A stretch of DNA of 64,000 nt from Pseudomonas sp. UFMG81 (GTDB taxonomy: Bacteria; Pseudomonadota; Gammaproteobacteria; Pseudomonadales; Pseudomonadaceae). The DNA lies in NCBI RefSeq assembly GCF_015354575.1, contig NZ_JACAFQ010000029.1, positions 1 to 64,000 on the forward strand, written 5' to 3'. This document shows, piece after piece, positions 44,849 through 54,193 of this stretch. Under the pieces are notes generated by a model. The model ran no database searches and was not told the DNA's origin. It saw only the letters and a program-made list of their open reading frames with translations. Numbering within the stretch: position 1 is the first letter of the stretch; every line of letters starts with the position of its first letter. Position numbers and translations under genes: made by a program.

Positions 44849-45543
44849 GATTCTCGCTGGTCATTCCTTGCTACAACGAAGCGGCCAACCTTCCCTTGCT
44901 GCTGGAGCGCTGCAAGGCGCTGGGGGCCACGCCCGGGGTAGAAGTCATCCTGGTCGACAACGGCTCATCCGACAACACGCCCGAGGTGCTGAGCACACTG
45001 CTGCCGGCCTATCCGGGCTGTCGGAGCATTCGCGTGGAGCAGAACCAGGGCTATGGCTTCGGTATTCTCAGTGGGCTGCGCGCAGCCAAGGGTGAAATGC
45101 TCGGCTGGACCCACGCCGACATGCAGACCGACCCGCAAGATGCCCTGCTGGGCCTCGCGCTGGTGGAGCGGCATGGCCAGCACGTGTTCATCAAAGGGCG
45201 TCGCCATGGACGGCCATTGGCGGACACGTTGTTCACCATTGGCATGAGTGTCTTCGAAACGGTGTTGCTGCGCCAACCGCTCTGGGATATCAACGCGCAG
45301 CCCACGCTGTTCAGCCGGCGCTTCTTCGAAACCTGGGAGACGCCCCCGCATGATTTCTCCCTGGACCTGTATGCCTATTACCTGGCCCGGCAGCAGAAAT
45401 ACGCTGTGCATCGTTTCCCCGTTCATTTCGGTGAGCGGGCCCACGGGGTGTCTCACTGGAATGTCAATTGGGCCGCCAAACGCAAGTTTATCGCACGTAC
45501 AGTCGATTTCAGTCTGAAACTTCGAAGGACGCTGAAGCCATGA
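44845..45543 (+). CDS. GT2 glycosyltransferase, DPM-synthase-like
   Basis: The 232 residues start FSLVIPCYNEAANLPLLLERC, with LVDNGSSDNTPEVL and HADMQTDPQD (the DxD-like segment, about 92-101) typical of dolichyl/undecaprenyl-phosphate sugar synthases. GtrB-type enzymes usually carry two C-terminal spans; none is seen here, so the enzyme is probably soluble and leans on the GtrA partner. It likely transfers the sugar from the activated nucleotide to a lipid phosphate. Overlaps neighbours on both sides. Confidence 0.88.
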   Translation: MRFSLVIPCYNEAANLPLLLERCKALGATPGVEVILVDNGSSDNTPEVLSTLLPAYPGCRSIRVEQNQGYGFGILSGLRAAKGEMLGWTHADMQTDPQDALLGLALVERHGQHVFIKGRRHGRPLADTLFTIGMSVFETVLLRQPLWDINAQPTLFSRRFFETWETPPHDFSLDLYAYYLARQQKYAVHRFPVHFGERAHGVSHWNVNWAAKRKFIARTVDFSLKLRRTLKP

Positions 45544-46145
45544 AGATTATCGCTCACAGAAGGAACACGCTCCCTGAGCTTGATGCTACGGACCGCCGTT
45601 ATGGTGTCGAAGTGGATATCCGCAGTTTCGGGAACAAACTGGTTATTCACCATGACCCCTTCATCGACGGTGTTTCCTTTGAAGAGTGGCTTGGCAATTA
45701 CCAGCACCAGACGCTTATCCTCAACGTCAAGGAAGAAGGGCTGGAGGCCCGCCTCATCGAACTGATGAAGGCAAGCCACATCCAGGATTACTTCTTCCTC
45801 GACCAGTCCTTCCCGTTCCTCGTCAAGTGGGCGCGACTGGGTGAACGCAACTGTGCCGTGCGGGTCTCGGAGTTCGAATCCATCGAGACGGCATTGTCCC
45901 TCGCCGGCAAGGTCGACTGGGTGTGGGTCGACTGCTTCACGCATTTCCCACTGCAGCGCGAAGATGCGCAGCGGCTGAAGGCTGCCGGCTTCCGTCTGTG
46001 CCTGGTCTCTCCCGAACTGCAGGGCCGTGATGCCGAACTTGAGATCCCGCAGATGGCCAGGCTGCTGGTCGAGCGAGGTATCCAGATGGACGCGGTTTGC
46101 ACCAAACGTGCCGATCTGTGGGAAGGGTTGGTTGCCCAACCATGA
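45540..46145 (+). CDS. GDPD-like phosphodiesterase
   Basis: The 201 residues have the glycerophosphodiester phosphodiesterase core: HRRNT with His6-Arg7, then YGVEVDIRSF with Glu24 and Asp26, and HHDPF with His38-Asp39. The Lys of LILNVKEEG is also at a conserved place. It is shorter than GlpQ/UgpQ (about 250), without signal peptide, so cytoplasmic. Inside a glycan operon it might open a phosphodiester of the product or its intermediate; this is inference. ATG at 45540 overlaps the GT2 stop. The substrate is not identified. Confidence 0.8.
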   Translation: MKIIAHRRNTLPELDATDRRYGVEVDIRSFGNKLVIHHDPFIDGVSFEEWLGNYQHQTLILNVKEEGLEARLIELMKASHIQDYFFLDQSFPFLVKWARLGERNCAVRVSEFESIETALSLAGKVDWVWVDCFTHFPLQREDAQRLKAAGFRLCLVSPELQGRDAELEIPQMARLLVERGIQMDAVCTKRADLWEGLVAQP

Positions 46146-48193
46146 AACAGCTGCTTTGCAATCCTCTATTCATCGTTGGGCTGGTACTTCGTTGCACCCT
46201 GATATTCCTGGTCTCTGCCCCGGCGGTGCTGGAGTGGTATGCCCCCTTCATGGCGGTGACCACCGAGCCGTTCACGCTGTTGCCCTGGACCGCCTGGCTG
46301 TCGGCTGAAGGATCGATCATCGCGTTCCCCTACGGCTACGTGATGTGGCTGTTCCTCTTGCCGCTGACCGCGCTGTGCAAATTGCTTGGCGCCCCATTGG
46401 CCATTGGTTACGGGATCAGCCTGCTGATTGCCGACCTGGCGCTGTTTGCGCTGTTGCAGCGGTTCCTGCCAGACCGAAGGCAACTGCTGTTGTTCGCCTA
46501 CTGGCTGTCACCGCTGGTCATCGTGCCCACGTATGTGATGGGGCTCAATGATGTAGTGCCCGTTGCGCTGCTGACACTGTCGTTGCATCTGCTGCGCAAG
46601 TTGCAAATGCAGTACGCGGGCATGGCCCTGGTGGCTGCCATTTCAGCGAAGCTCAGCATGTTGATGGCGCTGCCGTTTTTCGTCATCTATCTGCTGCACA
46701 ACCGCTCGATTCGGCAACTCCTGCCAGCGTTCGTGAAGGGCGGCGCCATCGCGGTGCTGGTGTTGATCGTCCCCTTTGTGCTCTGCGTCGACGGGCCGCG
46801 GATGCTGTTCGACAATCCCGAGATGGCCAAGGTCTATTCGCTGGCGTTCGACCTGGGTAATCGGGTGTCGATCTATGTCGTGCCGCTGGTCTACCTGATC
46901 ACCCTGTATGCCGCCTGGCGCGTGCGACGGCTCAACTACGACCTCTTCAGCAGCATCCTGGGGCTGGTGTTCCTGTTGATCGTACTGGCAACCCCCGCCT
47001 CGCCTGGCTGGTTCCTGTGGGCCGTGCCATTCCTGGTGCAGTACCAGGCCAGGAGCGACCGGACGGCCATTTTCCTCACCAGCCTGTTCGCAGGTGTTTT
47101 TGCGCTAGGCACGCTACTGGATGCCGCCCAGGTTCTGCTGCCTGAAAATTGGCAGCTGCTGCTGGTCGAGTGGCAGGGTGGGGTCGGCATGGCGCATCAC
47201 ATCACCTCGCTTCTGAACACAGCACTCGTTGCCATCGGCATCATCCTCGCCATACGGATTGCGCGGGAAACCATCCAGCGCAATGACTACTTCCGCTTGA
47301 GCCGGCGCCCGTTTGTGATTGGTATCGCAGGCGACTCGGGGGCGGGCAAGGACACCTTCTCCGATGCCGTCAAGCATCTGTTCGGGCAACACTCCGTGGC
47401 GACGATTTCGGGGGACGATTATCACCGCTGGGATCGGCACAAGCCGATGTGGCAAGTGATGACGCATTTGAATCCGGTGGCCAATGACCTGGAGGGCTTC
47501 TCCCGCGATCTGCTGGCGCTGGCGGATGGCAAGACCATTCATTCGCGGCATTACGACCATTCAACGGGAAAGATGAGCCGGCCCTGTCACATCAAGAGCA
47601 ATGACTTTGTCATTGCCAGTGGCTTGCACGCTCTGCATATACCCATCCTCAGGGACTGTTACAACCTGAGCATCTACCTGGATATAGACGAGGGGCTGCG
47701 GCGTCATTTCAAGCTGGAGCGTGATGTCAAACAGCGTGGGCATAGCCCCGAGAGCGTGCAGCGCTCATTTGAGCGAAGAGCCCCGGACTCGGCCAGTTTC
47801 ATTCGCCCACAAGCACGCCACGCAGACATCGTGTTGTCCCTGCAACCGATTCATCCGCGCATGCTGGAATCGGTCGATGAACAGCACCCGTTGCGTTTCA
47901 AGCTCGTGGTGAGCTCGCGCCATGGCTTCAATGAAATGCTGTTGACGCGTGTCCTGGTGGGGGTCTGTGGGCTGCACGTGGATTATTCCGTGCGTAATCA
48001 GGCTGCCGCCACCGAGCTGGTGATCGAGGGTGAGACCTCGGCTGACGACATGGCGATGGCCGCAAAACTGGTGTGCCCGCGGGTGCTCGAGTTTCTGGAT
48101 ATCAAACCTGAATGGCAGGACGGCATGATTGGTGTCATGCAATTGATCACCCTCGCGCATATCAACCAGGCGCTTACCAAACGGTTCATGTGA
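46142..48193 (+). CDS. Polytopic membrane protein fused to a uridine-kinase-like P-loop domain
   Basis: The 683 residues begin with a membrane part of about ten spans (1-385, no signal peptide needed) that resembles GT-C or mannosyltransferase-type proteins. It is followed by a soluble kinase-like domain (about 390-683). That domain starts VIGIAGDSGAGKDTFSDAV: the P-loop is G397-x-x-G-x-G-K403 followed by Asp and Thr, a variant of the usual GKS/T. It continues with SGDDYHRWDRH and HPRMLE, like uridine kinase/phosphoribulokinase relatives. The fusion of the two parts in one chain is unusual. A kinase acting on the sugar or the lipid of the pathway is inferred. The C-terminal 60 residues are not assigned. 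Overlaps both neighbours. Confidence 0.75.
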   Translation: MKQLLCNPLFIVGLVLRCTLIFLVSAPAVLEWYAPFMAVTTEPFTLLPWTAWLSAEGSIIAFPYGYVMWLFLLPLTALCKLLGAPLAIGYGISLLIADLALFALLQRFLPDRRQLLLFAYWLSPLVIVPTYVMGLNDVVPVALLTLSLHLLRKLQMQYAGMALVAAISAKLSMLMALPFFVIYLLHNRSIRQLLPAFVKGGAIAVLVLIVPFVLCVDGPRMLFDNPEMAKVYSLAFDLGNRVSIYVVPLVYLITLYAAWRVRRLNYDLFSSILGLVFLLIVLATPASPGWFLWAVPFLVQYQARSDRTAIFLTSLFAGVFALGTLLDAAQVLLPENWQLLLVEWQGGVGMAHHITSLLNTALVAIGIILAIRIARETIQRNDYFRLSRRPFVIGIAGDSGAGKDTFSDAVKHLFGQHSVATISGDDYHRWDRHKPMWQVMTHLNPVANDLEGFSRDLLALADGKTIHSRHYDHSTGKMSRPCHIKSNDFVIASGLHALHIPILRDCYNLSIYLDIDEGLRRHFKLERDVKQRGHSPESVQRSFERRAPDSASFIRPQARHADIVLSLQPIHPRMLESVDEQHPLRFKLVVSSRHGFNEMLLTRVLVGVCGLHVDYSVRNQAAATELVIEGETSADDMAMAAKLVCPRVLEFLDIKPEWQDGMIGVMQLITLAHINQALTKRFM

Positions 48194-48942
48194 TGAAAAT
48201 CTACCAAAACGCGCGCTTCGATCGACTTCCGGATGCCATCCTCTTCGATACCGACAACACGCTGTATCACTACGACCCCGCGCATGAAGCAGCACAGCAT
48301 GCGGTGAGGGAGAAAGTGGTCGATGCGTTCTCGATCACCCGCGAAGAGTTTGACACTGCCTTCAAGGAAGCGCGCCGACAGGTCAAGGAGCGGTTGAAGC
48401 ACACCGCGTCCTCCCACAGCCGCCTGCTGTACCTTCAGCGCATGCTGGAGATCCTTGGGCTTGGCTCGCAGGTGTTGCTGGCATTGGATTTCGAACAAAC
48501 GTACTGGCGTACGTTCCTGTCCAACGCCACGCTGTTCGACGGGGTCAAGGATGTGCTGGACGACCTGCGCCTGCTGGGGGTCCCTACGGCTATCGTTACC
48601 GATCTCACCGCCCAGATTCAGTTTCGGAAGGTCGTTTACTTTGGGCTGGACCACTACTTCGACTACATCGTGACCAGTGAAGAGGCCGGTTTCGATAAGC
48701 CGCACGCGGCGCCGTTTCAGATCGCACTGGAAAAAATGCGCCCCAAGGGCGAGCGCATCTGGATGATTGGTGACAACCCGGTCAACGACATCCAGGGTGG
48801 CAGGCAGAAGATCAATGCGGTCACGCTGCAGAAGGTTCACGCCGGCGTCGAGCTGGGCACAGGCGAGAATGCCCCGGATGCGTCATTCAGCAGTTTCAAT
48901 GACCTGCGCAAGCTGATTGCGAAAATGGGGGAGCTGCGGTGA
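48193..48942 (+). CDS. HAD-superfamily phosphatase
   Basis: The 249 residues carry the HAD motifs: FDTDNTL with Asp19 and Asp21 (motif I), IVTDLT (motif II), the Lys of GFDKPHAAPF (motif III), and MIGDNPVNDIQGG (motif IV). A helical cap of about 70 residues after motif I places it with the small-molecule phosphatases (HAD-IA type). It may remove phosphate from a sugar or polyol phosphate made by the neighbouring enzymes. It starts at the A of the preceding TGA. Confidence 0.88.
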   Translation: MKIYQNARFDRLPDAILFDTDNTLYHYDPAHEAAQHAVREKVVDAFSITREEFDTAFKEARRQVKERLKHTASSHSRLLYLQRMLEILGLGSQVLLALDFEQTYWRTFLSNATLFDGVKDVLDDLRLLGVPTAIVTDLTAQIQFRKVVYFGLDHYFDYIVTSEEAGFDKPHAAPFQIALEKMRPKGERIWMIGDNPVNDIQGGRQKINAVTLQKVHAGVELGTGENAPDASFSSFNDLRKLIAKMGELR

Positions 48943-49955
48943 TGTCGGAGCCATGTGCAGTCGCGGATGAAGTCCGTGAGTACAGTGCGAAGCTCGGCGC
49001 TCAGCCCCTGCTCGTGCAGGGGGCCGGCGGCAACGTTTCCTGGAAGGATGGCGAAGTCCTGTGGGTGAAAGCTTCCGGTACCTGGCTGGCAGATGCGCTG
49101 AACCAGCCCATCTTTGTCTCCGTTGACTTGCACCAGCTGCGCAAGGGACTGGCGGTGCAAGATTTCGGTATCAAGCCTGTCGTGCTGGATGACGCAGGCC
49201 TGAGGCCATCGATAGAAACCCTGCTGCACGCGCTCATGCCGCAACGCATTGTTGTGCATGTGCATGCAATTGATGTGCTTGCGCACCTGGTCAGGGCAGA
49301 TTTCCCCACGTCACTCAATCACGCGTCGTTGCCGGGGATGACATGGGCGGCTGTTGGCTATTACAAGCCCGGTGCCGCGCTCGCCCAGGCGGTAGCCGAG
49401 GCGTTGGCCAGTACGCCGGATGCCAATGTGGTGTTTCTCCAAAGCCATGGCGTGGTCGTGGCTGGCGATACGGTGGCGGAAATAGCTGCCATCCTCGAGA
49501 CACTGACAAACAAGTTGAGCACTGTCCCGAGGCCAGTACTTCCGTTGGGCCTTATGGAGCACTTGCCCCTGAGTGATGCAAGGGGCAATTGGAAACCGGC
49601 CAGTGACCCCCTGCTGCATCAGTTGTCCATTGACCCGGTGCTGTTCAGGCGGACGCAGCAAGACTGGGCGCTTTATCCCGACCATGTCGTGTTCCTGGGG
49701 CCGAGTGCCGTTACGATCGATACCCCCGCTGCGATAGGCAGCCTCAGCGGGCTGCCAGAAATTCTATTCATTCGCGGCGTCGGTACTTTTGTGGCACCAG
49801 GTTTCAACGCGGCCAAACAAGCCCAACTGCGTTGCTACTACGATGTGGTCACCAGGCAGGCAGCTGACGAGTCCCTGAGGGGGCTCGAAGAGCAAGAAAT
49901 CTGCGAACTGCTGGATTGGGATGCTGAACGCTATCGCCAGCAGCTGGCTAAATAA
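48942..49955 (+). CDS. Class II aldolase/adducin-family protein
   Basis: Class II aldolases of this family cleave or form sugar phosphates using zinc. The 337 residues show GAGGNVSWKDG, the zinc motif HVHAIDVLAHL (His-x-His) and LQSHGVVVAG (third His). The family is usually 210-230 residues; about 110 extra residues at the C-terminus (about 225-337) may be a further domain. It shares one base with the HAD stop; ATG at 48942 is preferred over GTG at 48939. The substrate is not known. Confidence 0.85.
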   Translation: MSEPCAVADEVREYSAKLGAQPLLVQGAGGNVSWKDGEVLWVKASGTWLADALNQPIFVSVDLHQLRKGLAVQDFGIKPVVLDDAGLRPSIETLLHALMPQRIVVHVHAIDVLAHLVRADFPTSLNHASLPGMTWAAVGYYKPGAALAQAVAEALASTPDANVVFLQSHGVVVAGDTVAEIAAILETLTNKLSTVPRPVLPLGLMEHLPLSDARGNWKPASDPLLHQLSIDPVLFRRTQQDWALYPDHVVFLGPSAVTIDTPAAIGSLSGLPEILFIRGVGTFVAPGFNAAKQAQLRCYYDVVTRQAADESLRGLEEQEICELLDWDAERYRQQLAK

Positions 49956-49980
49956 TCAATAACTGCTCTGGGTAGATGTG

Positions 49981-51609
49981 ATGTCTGAAAAGTGTCTGCG
50001 GCGCTATAGCCGATTGTGCTATCTGCTGGTCGCGCTGGTAGTCGTGTTCTTGTTTGTCGAAAACTTTGTGTTCTCCAGCGGTTTCGACATCCTGGGCTTT
50101 CGGGCTTATGACGATGTAGGCTTTCAGGCAAGCCTGCGGCGCATGCACCTGCTGCTGCAGGCTCGAGACTGGTCGGGGTTTCTCCTGCTGAATGACTATG
50201 CCTATGGATGGGTCTACTGGGCCTTCATGGCGCTGATCACGTATCCCTTCTTCCTGCTTGAGCAAAGTTATTCCCTGGTTTGGCCGTTGATTGTGATTCC
50301 TCGGCAGGTTTCGTTGGTGTTCGCGGTCCTCAGCATGTGGGTGATGCACACATTGCTCAGGCGGTTTGATGTGCCCAGGTGGGCGTGTGCCAGTGCGGTC
50401 CTGATTTTCATATTGTTTCCGTCGCTCGGCTACTTTTCACTGCGCTTCGGCACGGTCAACGCCGTTACATTCTTCTCGCTGCTCACCCTGTCCTGCGCAT
50501 TCACCCAGGCCAAGCTGACCCCTGCTGGAGGGGTGCGGGTGGCATTGAGTCTCGCAATCGCGGGCGCAATAAAACTCAGTGGCCTGCTCATTGCGCCGCT
50601 CATTGCGGCGTTGGTGTTACGGCGCATCGAAAGACGGCGAGCGTTAGCGACAATCGTGCCTGCCGCGGTGATTTTTTGTGTGGCATTGGTTGTCCTGACC
50701 AATCCGTCATTCTTGTGGATACCCAGCGAGCCTCACTATTGGACCGACTATATCGGGCAGTTGCAGAAGTTCTTGGAAGTCACACGGGTGCCTTCAGGGC
50801 CTGCTAATCCCCTGGCCCGATTCTATTCTGGCGTCTTCGTGACCTTTGGAGGGATGCTGGCGATGGGCACACTGGCGGTTGGCTGGTACTTTGCTGTACG
50901 CGCAGACCGTTCAAGGCGTTTTGACATGCTGGCCGTACTCGCGCTTTTCATCCTGGCCGCTGGCTACCTGGTCATTTCCGTGAAAAACGTAGGCAGTGTG
51001 GGCTCCTACTTCACTGGTGTGTCCTTCGTGCTGCTGCTTGGGGTCATAGGCTATGCCCGAGTCAATAGGGGCATCTACGTACTTGGGGCGGTGATTGTGC
51101 TCCTGGCTGCACAGCAGGTGTACATGGTTCATTCTTCACTTCGCAAGGCGGAGGAAGGAACCAGTCACGCCAGCTTCTTTGTAAAGCGCATCACGGTCCA
51201 GTCCGATACCGCGCTTGCGCGTGCGGTAAAGCATTGCATTGAAGAGCACAGTGCCGGTGCTCCGGTCGGGCAAATCTTCATGGATTTCACATTGCCGATG
51301 TTCATGAATAGTCTTAGTGATCCGCAGACCTGTGTTTCGTTGGCCTGGAACAATTTGTCTCCGGCAGGTAAGTACTGTGGGCGTCCGATTGACTTTATGG
51401 TGCTGGATACCGAGAAGGCTGTCGGCGCCTTGCCGGATGATAAGTTCAATGAAAAAGTCAGTATGACCAACGGCGCCACGGCGCAAGCCTATCGACAGGA
51501 TCGGCATTATCGGCAACAGATTCTCCAGGGCGGCGAGTTCGATGGCCGTCAGTTCACACTGGTCTGCGATATTGGGCGCGCACGCGTACTCAAGGCTGTC
51601 GCTCAGTGA
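49981..51609 (+). CDS. GT-C-type membrane glycosyltransferase
   Basis: The 542 residues contain about eleven hydrophobic segments and a long first periplasmic loop with FRAYDDVGFQASLRRMH, where GT-C enzymes place the acidic catalytic residues. It has a soluble C-terminal domain of roughly 150 residues. Such enzymes transfer sugars from lipid phosphate carriers in the periplasm, which fits the GtrA and GT2 genes upstream. It is 25 bases after the aldolase and is the only gene of the cluster not overlapping its neighbour. Ends the operon; codon use is less GC-rich than the gene after it. Confidence 0.82.
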   Translation: MSEKCLRRYSRLCYLLVALVVVFLFVENFVFSSGFDILGFRAYDDVGFQASLRRMHLLLQARDWSGFLLLNDYAYGWVYWAFMALITYPFFLLEQSYSLVWPLIVIPRQVSLVFAVLSMWVMHTLLRRFDVPRWACASAVLIFILFPSLGYFSLRFGTVNAVTFFSLLTLSCAFTQAKLTPAGGVRVALSLAIAGAIKLSGLLIAPLIAALVLRRIERRRALATIVPAAVIFCVALVVLTNPSFLWIPSEPHYWTDYIGQLQKFLEVTRVPSGPANPLARFYSGVFVTFGGMLAMGTLAVGWYFAVRADRSRRFDMLAVLALFILAAGYLVISVKNVGSVGSYFTGVSFVLLLGVIGYARVNRGIYVLGAVIVLLAAQQVYMVHSSLRKAEEGTSHASFFVKRITVQSDTALARAVKHCIEEHSAGAPVGQIFMDFTLPMFMNSLSDPQTCVSLAWNNLSPAGKYCGRPIDFMVLDTEKAVGALPDDKFNEKVSMTNGATAQAYRQDRHYRQQILQGGEFDGRQFTLVCDIGRARVLKAVAQ

Positions 51610-51853
51610 GCGGGGCAGCCAGATGCTTGGCTCATCTGCTGGGGCGCGCGCCCGAACAGGCAAGGAAGATGCATTGCACCTTGCTGTTTGAGCGTGTGAC
51701 GTTGCTCTATTGCTGAACGCCGCTGCTTGATCAATTGCTGTTGAACGATGCTGGCATATTGACGCCAAATATCTTGGCTTCGTCAGGCGCAACTGGTAGC
51801 GTGCGCGCCACAACGCACAGGGGGTGTGCGCAGGTCATCACAGGGAGCAGCAC
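51610..51853. other. Intergenic region after the glycan cluster
   Basis: A 244-base gap with no clear terminator or gene. It separates the less GC-rich cluster from the GC-rich helical-repeat gene and may mark an edge of the accessory region. Confidence 0.5.
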
Positions 51854-54193
51854 ATGACAGCCGCCAGTACCGTCATTACCGGCATCGAACTCGAGCAATT
51901 GCTGGACCGCCTCGACGGCGTCCTCCAGGACCACGGCGCGGCCGCGCTGCTGGAGCAGCTCAAGGCCACGCCGCTGCACGCCGACTCGATCGGCTCGATC
52001 GAGCGCCTGCATGTGCTGTGGGTCAACGCCGGTGACCTGCACGCAGCCACCCGCGTGCTCGAGCTGGACGGCCAACACCTGCTCGAACACTGCGACCCCG
52101 CCGCCCGCGCCGAACTGAGCATGTGCCTGCTGCTCAAGCGCCTGCGCCTGGCCAACTACTGCGACGACGAGCCACTGCTGGAGCAACTGCTCGACGAAGC
52201 CCAGGCCATGGCCCAGGTCGCGCCCGACTACGACGTCGAGCACTACCGCCGCGCGGCTATCTTCGAGCAGCTCGAACAGCGTTCCCTGGCGCTGGCGCTC
52301 AAGGCCATCGATGCCCGCCACGCCCTGACCCTGCTCAACCCCGGGCGTGCCACCCTGCGTGCCTGGGACCAGGCTGACCGCGCCTGCCGCCGGGCCTGGG
52401 CGCTGCATAACCACGACCAGCAGGCCGAGGCCCGCGAAGTCGCCCTCGAAGCCGTGGCCGCGCTGCGCCAGGCCGGCCCGGACCAGGACATCGACCAGGG
52501 CGACTGGATCTGGCTGGGCAATGGCCTGATTACGCTGATCCCACTGCGCCTGGCCATGTTCGAGCAACCGGTGATGGCGCTGATCGCCGACCTGTCGCAG
52601 CCCCAGCGCCGCGAGTGGGAAGTGCGCCTGGCGCGCCTCGCCGCCCGGGCCCTGCACGCCCAGGGCGACCTGCCGGGCGCGCTGCGCATACTGCCGGCCG
52701 CGGCCATTGCCCTGGACAGCGATGGCGACAACAGCTTCATCGCCTACGAACTGCCCTGGCTGGTCGAGGCGGGCGAAATCGAACGGGCAGGGCGGCGAGC
52801 CTTCCACGAGATCTATGACTTGCGCGCGGCCGCCGCGCCCGTCGCCGCCAGGGTGGTGGCCGAGCGCCTGCTCGCCCAGGACCCGAGCGTCTGGTGGCCA
52901 CTGTGCGTGATGCGCGCCTGCGACAGTGAAGAAGTGCTGGAGCACTTCCTCGAGTGCCTGCCAGGCCTCGACGAGGCGCCAGCGGGGAAGGGCGCGCTGC
53001 TCGAGGCGCTGTACGACGACGGCGAACAGCCCGAGCGGCTCGCGCGTCTGTACGCCCTGGCCCTGGCCGACGCCCAGCGCATCGCCCCGCGCCACCCCTG
53101 GATCCTGCGCCTGCAAGCCGTGCGCGATCGTCAGATCGGGCGCATCGACGCGGCCACCGAACTGGCCCTGCTGCAGGAAGCCTTCGCCAGCGGTCAGCTG
53201 GACGACCACCGCAGCAGCTATGCCCTGATGCATGCCACGGCCGATGCCCAGGGCCTGTTCGCGGCCTTGCACCTGCCAGCGTTCACCCTGGCCAGCGGCT
53301 ACGACTACTACAACCACAGCGGCAAGCTGTCGGGGCTGGTCGAACGTTTCATCGAAACCCTGGCCCCCGAGCAGCAGGCCGAAGCCCGGCACTTGAGCGA
53401 GAGGGTCCAGCGCGAGGGTTATGAGCGCGGCCAGGCATGCCTGGAGCGCTACTTCGCCACAGGCCACGGCCACCGTGGCGACGGCTGCGCGCACCTGTAC
53501 TCGATGCTGTGCAACAACCTGGCGATCAACTACCGCTACCTTGAGGGCCATGAGCGCGTCGAGGCGTCCATCGAGCTGCACCAGCGCGGCATCGACGCCA
53601 GCCCCTTCGCCGAGCACTACAATGGCCTGCTCAACGCCCAGCTCGCCCTCGACGACCACGCCGCGGTGTGCCAGGCGGCGGAAGCACTGTGGCACTTCGT
53701 CCTCGCCCATGGCTACGGCCGTCACGACCCGGACGAATACATCGGCAAGGTCGCCCGGGCGTTGTATTTCCTCGACCGCGACCACGAGATCACCATCTGG
53801 CTGCAACGCCTGCTCGACTGGCAGGCCGAGCAGGACATCACCGACCAGCAAGTCGACTACGACGGCCTGCGCTGCCGGATGAAAGTGGCCCTGCACCTGG
53901 CCCCCACCCAGCCCGACGCCGCGCTGGCGCTGTGGCAGCGTTACGAGGCGATCATCGTTGGGCACAACGACACGCTGCTGACCTGGGATGCCGGTGATCT
54001 GTTCAAGAACCTCGGCCGCAAGGATGAAGCCATCGCCCGCTACACCGCGGCACTGGCCCTGTGCGCCGGCAGCGAGGCGCCCCACGACGTGGCCAACGCC
54101 GCCACCCTGCGCGAGATCATCGACGAGATGCAGCAGGTGCCGGTGCAGGCGCCCGCGCCCGCAGCCAAGCGCTGGTGGCAAGTGTGGAAATGA
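51854..54193 (+). CDS. Large helical-repeat (TPR-like) protein of unknown function
   Basis: The 779 residues are strongly alpha-helical and rich in Ala, Leu, Arg and Glu, with repeated paired-helix units resembling TPR. No catalytic motif, signal peptide or membrane span was seen. The C-terminus ends in the aromatic tail KRWWQVWK. ATG at 51854 follows GGGAG and is chosen over the longer in-frame ATG at 51824. Its stop overlaps the PcfJ-like gene by four bases, and the trio leads into type VI genes, so a role in that apparatus or its regulation is possible but unproven. Confidence 0.75.
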   Translation: MTAASTVITGIELEQLLDRLDGVLQDHGAAALLEQLKATPLHADSIGSIERLHVLWVNAGDLHAATRVLELDGQHLLEHCDPAARAELSMCLLLKRLRLANYCDDEPLLEQLLDEAQAMAQVAPDYDVEHYRRAAIFEQLEQRSLALALKAIDARHALTLLNPGRATLRAWDQADRACRRAWALHNHDQQAEAREVALEAVAALRQAGPDQDIDQGDWIWLGNGLITLIPLRLAMFEQPVMALIADLSQPQRREWEVRLARLAARALHAQGDLPGALRILPAAAIALDSDGDNSFIAYELPWLVEAGEIERAGRRAFHEIYDLRAAAAPVAARVVAERLLAQDPSVWWPLCVMRACDSEEVLEHFLECLPGLDEAPAGKGALLEALYDDGEQPERLARLYALALADAQRIAPRHPWILRLQAVRDRQIGRIDAATELALLQEAFASGQLDDHRSSYALMHATADAQGLFAALHLPAFTLASGYDYYNHSGKLSGLVERFIETLAPEQQAEARHLSERVQREGYERGQACLERYFATGHGHRGDGCAHLYSMLCNNLAINYRYLEGHERVEASIELHQRGIDASPFAEHYNGLLNAQLALDDHAAVCQAAEALWHFVLAHGYGRHDPDEYIGKVARALYFLDRDHEITIWLQRLLDWQAEQDITDQQVDYDGLRCRMKVALHLAPTQPDAALALWQRYEAIIVGHNDTLLTWDAGDLFKNLGRKDEAIARYTAALALCAGSEAPHDVANAATLREIIDEMQQVPVQAPAPAAKRWWQVWK

